Assembly: GCA_946410365.1 (NCBI GenBank) | Contig: CAMKAA010000027.1 | Coordinates: 1 to 8,541 of the forward strand | DNA length: 8,541 bases | Direction: 5' to 3' | Source: an uncultured Lachnospiraceae bacterium | GTDB taxonomy: Bacteria; Bacillota_A; Clostridia; Lachnospirales; Lachnospiraceae | Shown: positions 1-6,207 of the stretch, piece by piece | Position numbering within the stretch: the first letter of the stretch is position 1 | Layout: every line of letters begins with the position of its first letter | Translations under genes and position numbers: made by a program | Notes under the pieces: generated by a model | Told to the model about the DNA's origin: nothing | Seen by the model: only the letters and a program-made list of their open reading frames with translations | The model's database searches: none

Positions 1-348
1 CTGACTACGCAGATGTTCTTCAACAACTCGATCTACTACAATTATCTGTATCGCCTCAGAGAGGCAGGTGTCACTGTTCCGATCCTCGCCGGCATCATGC
101 CTGTCACCAGCCGCCGTCAGATGGAGCGTTCCATCCAGCTCTCGGGATGTGTCATTCCGCCCGAGCTCGCCGCTCTTGTCGACCGCTTCGGGGACTCCCC
201 GGAAGCCATGCAGAAAGCCGGGATCATTTACGCTTCCCATCAGATCATTGACCTGATCGCCAACGGATGCGGACATATTCATGTCTATACCATGAATAAA
301 CCGGAGGTCGCAGAAGGGATCCTCTACAACCTCCGGGGTATCATCTGA
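1..348 (+). CDS. metF: Methylenetetrahydrofolate reductase, C-terminal part (5' end outside window)
   Basis: The reading frame is open from base 1 and ends at TGA 346-348, so about 115 C-terminal residues are visible and the start lies upstream of the window. MetF reduces 5,10-methylene-tetrahydrofolate to 5-methyl-tetrahydrofolate in the cytoplasm, using a flavin. The product feeds methionine synthesis, and in acetogenic or C1-metabolising clostridia the methyl branch. Seen here: an LTTQMFF strand at the very start, then VPILAGIMPVTSRRQ, then the GHIHVYTMNKPEVA strand near the end. These match the last beta/alpha units of the MetF TIM barrel in order and spacing. The product stops right after the barrel, as expected for a bacterial MetF without the eukaryotic regulatory domain. 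It is convergent with the ABC transporter operon, whose last stop codon is 54 nt away. Nothing looks broken in the visible part. Confidence 0.93.
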   Translation: MTTQMFFNNSIYYNYLYRLREAGVTVPILAGIMPVTSRRQMERSIQLSGCVIPPELAALVDRFGDSPEAMQKAGIIYASHQIIDLIANGCGHIHVYTMNKPEVAEGILYNLRGII

Positions 349-368
349 TCTTTCCGGGTCAGAATATC

Positions 369-391
369 GATCGGTAACATTCCGGTCTTTT
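369..391 (+). terminator. Weak candidate intrinsic terminator after metF
   Basis: A 6-bp stem (GATCGG 369-374 with CCGGTC 382-387, one G-U pair) encloses a 7-nt loop and is followed directly by TTTT (388-391). On the opposite strand the same stem contains a C-A mismatch and has no T-run, so the signal favours the plus strand, i.e. metF. The stem is short and the T-run is only four bases, so efficiency is doubtful. No clear terminator for the opposing ABC operon is visible in this 53-nt gap. Confidence 0.4.
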
Positions 392-401
392 CGCCGGGCG
401 C

Positions 402-1661
402 TTATTCGCGCCGCAGCGCGTCAATAGGATTGAGATTGGCTGCCTGGACAGAAGGCAGGAATCCGAAGATAACGCCGATTGCCATTGAAAACAGCACGCT
501 GAGTATGATCGCCGGTATGCTGATGGCGACCGGCGTTCCTGCTGCCCGGGAGATCACCTCCGCGAGGATGATCCCCGAGATGACTCCCGCGACGCCGCCA
601 AGGCTCGTCAGCACCACTGCCTCCGTAAGAAACTGCGCCAGGATCCTGTTGTCCCTTGCGCCGAGCGCTTTTTTGAGCCCGATCTCATTGGTTCTCTCCG
701 TCACGGACACCAGCATGATGTTCATGACACCGATTCCTCCTACCAGCAGCGCAATGCTCGCGATCCAGATCAGCAGGCTGTTTGTGCTGTTGGCGAGCTC
801 CTGCTTGTTGCGCGCCTTCTCCAGAAGGTCCTCAGCCTTGTAGGTGACCGCTTCGTCGCTCTGGGCTCCTCCGGCGACAGCTTTCTTCATGATCTTCTCT
901 ACCGCCTTGCCCATTTCACTCATCTTCTCTGTGCTCACTGCCCTTGCAACGCAGTCCCTGGGCTCATCATAATTGTACAGGATCGGCCAGGCCGCGTCAG
1001 GTATGAGCACCGTTCCGTACTCTTCCCGGTTATATGTCTCATAGTCCTGCAGGTTCTCGATGACAGGCTGGAAATCATCCGATTTCCGCACCAGTCCCAC
1101 TACAGTGAATGGTTCTCCGGATAGTTCGACGACCCGTCCTATCGGATCCTTCTCAGGGAAAAGCAGCTCAGCAGCCTTTTCATCCAAAAGCGCTGCTTTG
1201 TGAAACTTCGAGTAATCTGATTCCACAAAAGGCCTGCCTTTGAACACCACAAATCCCACCGTGGACAGATAATGCGTATCGATGCCCAGGAGGCTGCCGC
1301 CGGACAGACTGTTGACGCCGGCAGTGATCCCGCCGCCGTACTTTCTTTTGACATAAAAGGATGCGTCAGCCACGCTGTCCAGGCTCCGGATCTCCTCCTT
1401 CTGCGACTCTGTCACAGGCAGCACATTGTCCGGAAGCCCTGCGTCCATCCAATATTCCGAATCACCCTGCCTCAGGGAAATGGTCACGTTGTTATTGCCC
1501 GCGCCGATCAGGTTCTGCATGATCTGTTCGTTCGTCCCCTTTATAGTGGAGACGATCGCGATGATCGACGCGATGCCGATGATCACACCCAGCATCGTCA
1601 GAAAAGACCGCAGTCTGTGGGACCAGATTCCCTTCAGCGCAAGTCTTATATTTTCACCCAT
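402..1661 (-). CDS. MacB/YknZ-type ABC transporter permease
   Basis: This is a 419-residue membrane subunit of a type VII (MacB/FtsX fold) ABC transporter. Such permeases do not pass substrate through the membrane; they couple cytoplasmic ATP hydrolysis to movements of an extracytoplasmic domain. Seen: TM1 at about residues 18-40, a large extracytoplasmic MacB_PCD-like domain at about 41-290, then TM2 (294-318), TM3 (346-371) and TM4 (381-405). Residues 313-340 (MNIMLVSVTERTNEIG, then KKALGA) are the canonical FtsX coupling segment that contacts the ATPase. The protein ends in the typical NPIDALRRE tail. Unlike E. coli MacB, the ATPase is a separate protein, as in Bacillus YknY/YknZ. The ATG at 1659-1661 is preceded by AAGGAG with 7 nt spacing (1669-1674), which supports the start. 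It is last in a four-gene operon, 53 nt after adaptor B. Exact substrate unknown; lantibiotics, toxic peptides or lipoproteins are the known substrate types in the family. Confidence 0.93.
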   Translation of the reverse strand: MGENIRLALKGIWSHRLRSFLTMLGVIIGIASIIAIVSTIKGTNEQIMQNLIGAGNNNVTISLRQGDSEYWMDAGLPDNVLPVTESQKEEIRSLDSVADASFYVKRKYGGGITAGVNSLSGGSLLGIDTHYLSTVGFVVFKGRPFVESDYSKFHKAALLDEKAAELLFPEKDPIGRVVELSGEPFTVVGLVRKSDDFQPVIENLQDYETYNREEYGTVLIPDAAWPILYNYDEPRDCVARAVSTEKMSEMGKAVEKIMKKAVAGGAQSDEAVTYKAEDLLEKARNKQELANSTNSLLIWIASIALLVGGIGVMNIMLVSVTERTNEIGLKKALGARDNRILAQFLTEAVVLTSLGGVAGVISGIILAEVISRAAGTPVAISIPAIILSVLFSMAIGVIFGFLPSVQAANLNPIDALRRE

Positions 1662-1722
1662 ATCCGTTCTCCTTGTGTAACTTCACGGATCTTTCTGTCG
1701 TTACTCCTCTATGCTCATCCAT
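1654..1722 (-). CDS. Possible 22-residue small ORF bridging adaptor B and permease
   Basis: An ATG at 1720-1722 lies inside the last codons of the adaptor B gene. It opens a 22-codon frame ending at TGA 1654-1656, just past the permease ATG, so it overlaps both neighbours and covers the whole 53-nt gap. It has its own good Shine-Dalgarno, AGGAG at 1729-1733 with 6 nt spacing, although those bases also encode adaptor B residues. The peptide is highly charged (starts MDEHRGVTTE, ends HKENGYG) with no membrane segment and no family I recognise. It could be a coupling ORF that carries ribosomes from adaptor B to the permease and opens the hairpin around the permease ribosome binding site. It could also be a chance frame; at this length the sequence alone cannot decide. 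Confidence 0.22.
   Translation of the reverse strand: MDEHRGVTTERSVKLHKENGYG
1662..1690 (-). promoter_or_regulatory. Inverted repeat flanking the permease ribosome binding site
   Basis: On the minus strand, ATCCGT (1685-1690) and ACGGAT (1662-1667) are perfect 6-bp complements that flank the AAGGAG of the permease gene (1669-1674). The second arm abuts the ATG. If the stem forms, the ribosome binding site sits in a 17-nt loop and the start codon lies at the base of the stem. This could tune translation of the last gene of the operon, for example by making it depend on ribosomes arriving from upstream. A six-base match at this distance can arise by chance. Confidence 0.22.
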
Positions 1723-4141
1723 AGAGTTCTCCTATTGAGGCCTCCCTTGTCTTGGCGCCTTCCTTCACATTCTTTCCGTAAGGAAAAGCGATCCAGTCGT
1801 TCTCACTCAGTCCGTCGATCACCTCGTATCCCGTGTCGCTGAGCGTCCCGGTTACGATATACTGTTTCCTGAGCTTGTTGTTCTCATCCCGGACATAGAC
1901 ATACTTTTTGCTGCCTTCTTCGCGGACAAAAGCTTTCTGCACTGTAAGAGTACCGCTGCTCTTTCCGCTGTCTCCGGTCGTCTTGTAGGATACTTCCACC
2001 CACTCGCCGTTCTGAAGTACTGCCTCCCGGTCGAGAAGATTGGCTGTGAAGGGGAAATAAGTCTCATTGCCATCGCCGCTGAACATCCCGGAATTGTCCG
2101 GATAGGGGGAAATACTCTTGATCTCCGCCTCGTACCGCCCGCCGGTCTGCCAGGAAGTGACAGTTACAATGTCGCCTTCCTTAAGCGTGCCGAGTTTGCT
2201 CTCCTTGATCCCGCTTTTCACGAACAGACCTTCCGAGCCCGACACCGTAATGAATGCGCTTCCGTCCGTAGGCGGTGACTTCGGATCGCCGGCCGTCTTG
2301 ACAATGCCGTTCATGTTGGCTGTGACCACACCCTTGTCCAGCGCTTTCCGGGCTTTCTCGATCTTGATATCAGACTCCCGCAGATCCAGTTCAAGGTCCC
2401 TCAGCTTGTCCCTGGCTTCGCGTCTGGCCTTTGCCAGTTCATCGCTGGAATAGTAAGTGTCCGAGGACAGAAGCTTGCTGCCTCCTTTTCCGGAAGATGT
2501 GTCGGACGCCGTGGAGGGTTCCGTCGCCGCTGTACCGCTGCTCTCCTGCTGCGCCGCGTCAGTTTCGGGCTCCTGAATGACTTCGGCAGGATCCTCTTTG
2601 GTTTCCTCAGGTTTCTCAGGTTCCACAACCGGCTCTTCCGGTTCCTCCGGGCTTTCGTCTGCCCCGCCTTGGGATCCCTGTGATCCGGAATCTACGGAAG
2701 TATTTTCTGAACCTTCTTCCGTTATAGTATTGTGTTCGCTTACCGATGTACCTGTGCCTTCTCCGGAAGCGGAATCGCTTCCATCAGCCGGCGTTACCTG
2801 GCTTTGCTCAGCTTTTTCAAGCAGGGCTTTGATCTCTTCTCCTCTTTCCTCTACTAACACTTTGAGCTGCTCCTCGCTGAGCATGTCAAAAAACTGCCTC
2901 AGGCTCTCCGGGTCCAGTCCTTTCGTCTGCACCTCGGACAGGCCTCCAAAGAGGACAGCAAGATCTTCCGGATTCAGCTCCGCGATCTGCTCTTTTGTGA
3001 GTCCGGACAGCATCGTCGATATGACAACAGGATCGATCTCCCTGATCTGTTCCGGCTTCAGGTTTTTGGCAAGACTCGTGAACATGAAAGAGAGGGTCTT
3101 GTCATCCAGCAGTGAAGCCGCCGCCGCGAACTCCTCGGCAAAATCCGCCTGCTCTTCTTTGGCCAGTTCATTGAGCATAGCCGCAAAAAGCGCTCCCCGC
3201 TCCTGCAGATCCTCTTCTTTTTCAGTGAGGATCATGAGCTTGTCCATCATTGCGGCAAGCCATGCGCCGCGCTCGTTCTCCGGCACATCTTTAAGGATCT
3301 TCCGAAGGAGGACCGACATCTGCTCCGGATCGTTCATCGCGGCGTAACCGGTCCTTCCTGTTCTGAGATCAACTTCTATATCGTAGGCGGGATCGAGCAG
3401 CATGATGTCCTGGATCCAGGCTTTCTGCAGTTTCTGCGCGCCGTCCATGACGGCCAGTTCTATATAGAGCTGCTTGAATTTGAGTTTTTCCGCTGTATTC
3501 TGCCATTTCTTTATGAAATCCTTAGTCATGATCACGGAGTCCCCTTTGCACAGAAAAACATAAGGGGCAAATTCCGTTCCCAGGATCTCGTATTCCGAGC
3601 CCTCGCTGACCGGTTTGGCGTCAGCCCTGAGGACTTTCTCATGCACTGCGGCTTTTGCAAGTACTTCCGCCGGATCAGCCTCGACAAAATCTCCGATCAG
3701 GCCGAAATCGCCTCCATCGGAAACCGCGGAAGCATTCTCCAGCGTCTTGATATTCTCCTTGGCGACCTCGATGTCCAGCTCAATTTTCTCCCGCTTAACC
3801 TTTTCCTTCTCAAGGTTCAGCCTTGTGCTCTCCGTGTCATAGCGAAGCAGCACATCGCCCTCCCGGACGGCCTGCCCCTCCTGCACTGCAACTTCCTGCA
3901 CTTTCTCTGTATCCGAGAGATAGATATCCTGCTCAGCTTCCGTGGTGATCCTGCCCGACACGCTGTTCTGCCAGTCCAGATAAACTCCGTAATTGAGGTC
4001 TGACACAGGGATCACCGCTACGGTGGACGCAGTGGTGGCGCGTACGGCTGCGGCAATACCCGCGATCGCCGCAAACAAGAGTACCACAGCGGCCAGCGCT
4101 GCTGTTATTCTCTTCTTGTTGCCCTGTAGCTTATCCATCAT
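1715..4141 (-). CDS. Oversized HlyD/MacA-like adaptor (adaptor B) with ~420-residue hairpin insertion
   Basis: This 808-residue membrane-fusion/adaptor protein is far longer than the usual 350-450 residues. Seen in order: a basic N-terminus and membrane anchor (about 12-34); a first half-lipoyl segment (VQEVAVQEGQAVREGDVLL, 81-99); the first hairpin helix (104-137); an insertion (about 140-562); the returning helix (563-600); the second half-lipoyl segment (GVVTANMNGIVKTAG, 604-618); then beta-barrel and membrane-proximal domains (about 630-800) including the VKSGIKESKLGTLKEGD stretch. The insertion holds a mixed alpha/beta segment (about 180-260), Ala/Glu/Met-rich helices (270-360), four 20-residue repeats (361-440) and a low-complexity linker (446-556). 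The first ATG is preferred over the adjacent second ATG. GGAGG at 4153-4157, inside the end of the ATPase gene, lies 11 nt upstream, and only 3 nt separate the two genes, so translation is probably coupled. Likely role: extracytoplasmic partner of the ATPase/permease pair. The function of the insertion is unknown. Confidence 0.9.
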   Translation of the reverse strand: MMDKLQGNKKRITAALAAVVLLFAAIAGIAAAVRATTASTVAVIPVSDLNYGVYLDWQNSVSGRITTEAEQDIYLSDTEKVQEVAVQEGQAVREGDVLLRYDTESTRLNLEKEKVKREKIELDIEVAKENIKTLENASAVSDGGDFGLIGDFVEADPAEVLAKAAVHEKVLRADAKPVSEGSEYEILGTEFAPYVFLCKGDSVIMTKDFIKKWQNTAEKLKFKQLYIELAVMDGAQKLQKAWIQDIMLLDPAYDIEVDLRTGRTGYAAMNDPEQMSVLLRKILKDVPENERGAWLAAMMDKLMILTEKEEDLQERGALFAAMLNELAKEEQADFAEEFAAAASLLDDKTLSFMFTSLAKNLKPEQIREIDPVVISTMLSGLTKEQIAELNPEDLAVLFGGLSEVQTKGLDPESLRQFFDMLSEEQLKVLVEERGEEIKALLEKAEQSQVTPADGSDSASGEGTGTSVSEHNTITEEGSENTSVDSGSQGSQGGADESPEEPEEPVVEPEKPEETKEDPAEVIQEPETDAAQQESSGTAATEPSTASDTSSGKGGSKLLSSDTYYSSDELAKARREARDKLRDLELDLRESDIKIEKARKALDKGVVTANMNGIVKTAGDPKSPPTDGSAFITVSGSEGLFVKSGIKESKLGTLKEGDIVTVTSWQTGGRYEAEIKSISPYPDNSGMFSGDGNETYFPFTANLLDREAVLQNGEWVEVSYKTTGDSGKSSGTLTVQKAFVREEGSKKYVYVRDENNKLRKQYIVTGTLSDTGYEVIDGLSENDWIAFPYGKNVKEGAKTREASIGELYG
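2474..2806 (-). other. Low-complexity Ser/Gly/Glu/Pro linker within adaptor B
   Basis: Codons for residues about 446-556 of adaptor B encode a segment with almost no large hydrophobics. It is Ser/Gly/Thr-rich at first (SDSASGEGTGTSVS), then Glu/Pro-rich (ESPEEPEEPVVEPEKPEE), then Ser/Thr/Ala-rich again (STASDTSSGKGGSK). It joins the 20-residue repeat block to the returning helix of the adaptor hairpin. Such segments are typically disordered and often span or contact the cell wall in Gram-positive surface proteins; that role here is inference. Confidence 0.8.
2822..3061 (-). repeat. Four tandem 20-residue (60-bp) helical repeats in adaptor B
   Basis: Residues 361-380, 381-400, 401-420 and 421-440 form four consecutive units of exactly 20 residues with no gaps. 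They begin LKPEQIREID, LTKEQIAELN, LSEVQTKGLD and LSEEQLKVLV. The pattern is L-x-x-x-Q at positions 1-5, with Glu at position 4 in three of the four units, a hydrophobic residue at 9, [D/N]-P at 10-11 in the first three units, and a Leu-rich helix to position 20. The last unit has lost the D-P turn. Each unit is probably a pair of short helices, giving a small superhelical rod. The DNA copies are well diverged, so this is an old protein repeat rather than a recent duplication. A weaker related unit with extra residues may precede it (about 341-360). Confidence 0.8.
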
Positions 4142-4144
4142 TTC

Positions 4145-4828
4145 TCAGTTTTCCTCCAAACGGCCCAGTACGCCGTCTTTGATCTCTACTCTGTTTGCAG
4201 CCCGCATGGCGATCCCGCTGTCGTGGGTGATCATCAGGACTGTGACCCCGTCAGCGTTCAGTTCCTCAAAGAGGTCCATGACCTGTGCGCCGGAGCGGGA
4301 ATCCAGCGCTCCCGTCGGTTCGTCGGCGAGAACGATCCTGGGGTTATTGACCAGCGCCCTTGCGATGGCGACCCTCTGCTTCTGTCCTCCGGACAGCTGG
4401 TTGGGCATAAAATCCATTCTGTCAGCCAGTCCAACCCGGCTCAGGGCCTCTTCCGCTCTCTCTTTCCGAAGTTTCCTCGGGATATTGGCGTAAGTCAGCG
4501 GAAGTTCCACGTTCTCCAGCGCGGTCTGTCCTCCCAGCAGCTGGAAATTCTGGAAGACGAAACCGATCTTCTCAAGGCGCAGGTCCGCCAGCTCGTTGCG
4601 GGAAAGACTTCCAACTTCCCTTCCGTCGATCAGAAGGCTTCCGCTGGTAGCCTTATCCAGGCATCCGATCAGATTCATCAGCGTCGATTTTCCGGAGCCC
4701 GAAGGCCCGATGACCGCTGTGTAATCGCCTTCATTCATCACGAAATTTATGTCCTTCAGCACAGGAATCTCTATTTTGCCCTGGTAATAGTTCTTGTAGA
4801 TATTTCTGCACTCTACGATCTTCTTCAT
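4145..4828 (-). CDS. MacB/LolD/YknY-type ABC transporter ATP-binding protein
   Basis: A complete 227-residue nucleotide-binding subunit. It hydrolyses ATP at the inner face of the membrane to drive the MacB-like permease encoded two genes downstream. All motifs are intact and correctly spaced: Walker A GPSGSGKST (41-49), Q-loop Gln93 in VFQNFQLL, signature LSGGQ (145-149), Walker B IVLADE with catalytic Glu170, the D-loop in GALDS, and the H-loop His202 in MITHD. The NFQLLGGQTALENVELPL stretch after the Q-loop is characteristic of the LolD/MacB/YknY subfamily. The length is typical for a stand-alone subunit. The ATG (4826-4828) overlaps the TGA of adaptor A in an ATGA arrangement, so translation is probably coupled. 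The gene's 3' end carries the ribosome binding site of adaptor B. Confidence 0.96.
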   Translation of the reverse strand: MKKIVECRNIYKNYYQGKIEIPVLKDINFVMNEGDYTAVIGPSGSGKSTLMNLIGCLDKATSGSLLIDGREVGSLSRNELADLRLEKIGFVFQNFQLLGGQTALENVELPLTYANIPRKLRKERAEEALSRVGLADRMDFMPNQLSGGQKQRVAIARALVNNPRIVLADEPTGALDSRSGAQVMDLFEELNADGVTVLMITHDSGIAMRAANRVEIKDGVLGRLEEN

Positions 4829-6105
4829 CCCTGACCTCCGACTGCTTCGGAAGGCGCTGCTCCCATGGCTCCGGAAGGCTCTGTCTCCAAACCTTCAGAA
4901 GGCTCTGTCTCCATGCTGTCGGTCTGTTCGGGCTTCTCGCTCATAGGCGCTGTTCTCATGCCCGGGGTGAGCGTCCCGTCCGGAATGCAGATGGAATCCT
5001 CCGGCGAAAGGCCCTGGGAGATCTTTACCTTGCCGAGTTCTTCCCTTATTTCGGAGATCGTAACTTCCTGCTTCTGCAGCCTTCCCTTCACATCCTTCCA
5101 CACAAAGGGATGCTCAGGATCCGTCTGATCCACCATATAGGCAGCCAGCCAGATTCCTTCGCCCGTGTTCTCCGTTCCCTGATCAAGATCAGGCTCTATG
5201 TACACATGCTGTCCCATGATCAGGCCGTCGCTGTTCTCCAGGTCCACGTAAAAAGGATACTTGGAGCTTTTACTCTCGGAATTTCCCGTTCCAAAGCCTG
5301 CATTATCGCCTGCCAGAGCATTCTCCGTGTCGATCTTCGTTATCTTTCCCTTCCACATACGGTCATTGACTCTCGAATGCACAAGGACGGGCGCGTCGAC
5401 ATAGAGGTCGCCTATGTTCTGCTCATTGACTGTTCCCTTGACTCTGAAAGTTCCTACTTTCATAACAGTAATAAAACTGTTGTCCCCGGATCCTGATGAC
5501 GAAGACCCGTTCTGGTTGATACTCTTGACGACTCCGGCGATACCGCTTTTGACTTCCGCATTCTCAATATTGTTCTCCAGCTTCTCGATCTCCGCTTCCT
5601 TCATCTGAATGTCCAGATCCTTGTCCTTGAGAGTGAGATTCTGTTCCTTGATCTGTACTGTATAATCAGCCTGCTCAGAAGAAGAAGCGCTTTTCTTCTC
5701 CTTCTCCAGCTGCGCGATCGTCTCCACCGTGCTGTCGTATTCGTTGTGAAGACGCTCTAGATCGATCTTCGCCTGCTGAAGGTCCTCCTCATATTTCGTT
5801 GTGCTGTAAACAAAGAGCGCCTGGCCTTCTTCGACCTCATCGCCCTCTGATACGTAGATCTCCTCAACCTCCACGTCAGCGTTCTTATTCACAGACCAGG
5901 TCCCCTGGGATTCTATGATCCCGGCAAAACGATTGATCATGCCCAGAGATGCATTCTGCCCGGTCAGATTCGCCACAGTTTCAACGTAGGCTGTGCTCCC
6001 GTCTGCTCCGCCGGCTCCCGCCTGCCTGAATATAAGAGCTGCTGCCGCGATCACGACAGCTGCTGCCGCGATCCATATTTTGTACTTCCGAATAAATTCC
6101 ATCAT
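4825..6105 (-). CDS. HlyD/MacA/YknX-like membrane-anchored adaptor (adaptor A)
   Basis: A periplasmic-adaptor-type (membrane fusion) protein, 426 residues from the preferred start, first gene of the ABC operon. Residues below are numbered from ATG 6103-6105. Seen: basic N-terminus and an Ala/Ile/Val-rich membrane anchor (10-26); first half-lipoyl segment (VEVEEIYVSEGDEVEEGQAL, 78-97); a coiled-coil hairpin of ordinary size (about 104-183, turn near KKSASSSEQ); second half-lipoyl segment (VKSGIAGVVKSINQNG, 185-200) interrupted by a Ser/Gly run; beta-barrel (about 212-305); membrane-proximal domain; and a Pro/Glu/Met/Ala-rich tail (about 389-426) with 8-residue repeats. A longer frame starting at TTG 6124-6126 exists but has no ribosome binding site, whereas GGAG (6115-6118) sits 9 nt before this ATG. 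It probably assembles with the ATPase and permease as in Bacillus YknXYZ. How it shares the complex with adaptor B is unknown. Confidence 0.92.
   Translation of the reverse strand: MMEFIRKYKIWIAAAAVVIAAAALIFRQAGAGGADGSTAYVETVANLTGQNASLGMINRFAGIIESQGTWSVNKNADVEVEEIYVSEGDEVEEGQALFVYSTTKYEEDLQQAKIDLERLHNEYDSTVETIAQLEKEKKSASSSEQADYTVQIKEQNLTLKDKDLDIQMKEAEIEKLENNIENAEVKSGIAGVVKSINQNGSSSSGSGDNSFITVMKVGTFRVKGTVNEQNIGDLYVDAPVLVHSRVNDRMWKGKITKIDTENALAGDNAGFGTGNSESKSSKYPFYVDLENSDGLIMGQHVYIEPDLDQGTENTGEGIWLAAYMVDQTDPEHPFVWKDVKGRLQKQEVTISEIREELGKVKISQGLSPEDSICIPDGTLTPGMRTAPMSEKPEQTDSMETEPSEGLETEPSGAMGAAPSEAVGGQG
4843..4914 (-). repeat. Three 24-bp tandem repeats encoding the C-terminal tail of adaptor A
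   Basis: On the plus strand the core GAAGGCTCTGTCTCCA occurs at 4874-4889 and 4898-4913, identical in both copies. A diverged third copy lies at 4850-4865 (GAAGGCGCTGCTCCCA). The period is exactly 24 nt, so the frame is kept. The repeats encode eight-residue units of the form ETEPSEGL, ETEPSGAM and GAAPSEAV near the end of adaptor A. The identical pair suggests recent duplication and a length-variable tail. Together with the preceding Pro/Glu-rich residues the tail is likely disordered. Confidence 0.75.
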
Positions 6106-6114
6106 GGTTGTGTT

Positions 6115-6118
6115 CTCC
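6115..6118 (-). promoter_or_regulatory. Ribosome binding site that decides the adaptor A start
   Basis: GGAG on the minus strand lies 9 nt before ATG 6103-6105 and 12 nt before a second adjacent ATG. The alternative TTG at 6124-6126 lies upstream of this site and has no purine-rich Shine-Dalgarno of its own, so initiation at the first ATG is favoured. Confidence 0.65.
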
Positions 6119-6141
6119 GCTGTCAAAAGAATTCGGTTCTC

Positions 6142-6170
6142 ATTATAGTTATACTCCGATGTCGTCCGAA
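6142..6170 (-). promoter_or_regulatory. Candidate sigma-A-type promoter of the ABC operon
   Basis: A perfect TATAAT (-10) is present on the minus strand at 6142-6147. With a 17-nt spacer, the -35 position reads TTCGGA (6165-6170), matching TTGACA at only 3 of 6 positions. Transcription would begin near 6135, leaving a leader of about 30 nt before the adaptor A ATG. It lies just downstream of the terminator of the previous transcription unit, which is where an operon promoter is expected. The weak -35 suggests that an activator, or two-component control, may contribute. No convincing operator repeat is visible. Confidence 0.55.
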
Positions 6171-6207
6171 ATCCATAACATATTTCCTCTTTGCATATAC
6201 CTTAACA

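Noticed and set aside
2577..3347. Long open frame on the plus strand opposite adaptor B (256 codons, Ser-rich)
   Set aside because: It is a mirror of the Glu/Ser/Ala-rich coding strand, lacks a recognisable domain or ribosome binding site, and lies wholly inside a well-supported gene.
4223..4834. 203-codon plus-strand frame opposite the ATPase gene
   Set aside because: It is antisense to a gene with every ABC ATPase motif intact, and its translation has no family resemblance or hydrophobic pattern of its own.
4843..4914. The short tandem repeat as a CRISPR remnant
   Set aside because: The units are contiguous with no spacers, keep the reading frame, and encode the protein tail; no cas gene is nearby.
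402..6105. Lol/Lpt-type or MacAB-TolC efflux of a diderm
   Set aside because: No outer-membrane factor, lipoprotein carrier or diderm marker is present. Two anchored adaptors with a separate ATPase fit the Gram-positive YknXYZ type better.
6121..6126. Perfect TTGACA on the minus strand upstream of the adaptor A ATG, considered as a -35 box
   Set aside because: A -10 at 16-18 nt spacing would fall on or beyond the start codon, and those bases do not resemble TATAAT. The TATAAT at 6142-6147 lies on the wrong side of it.
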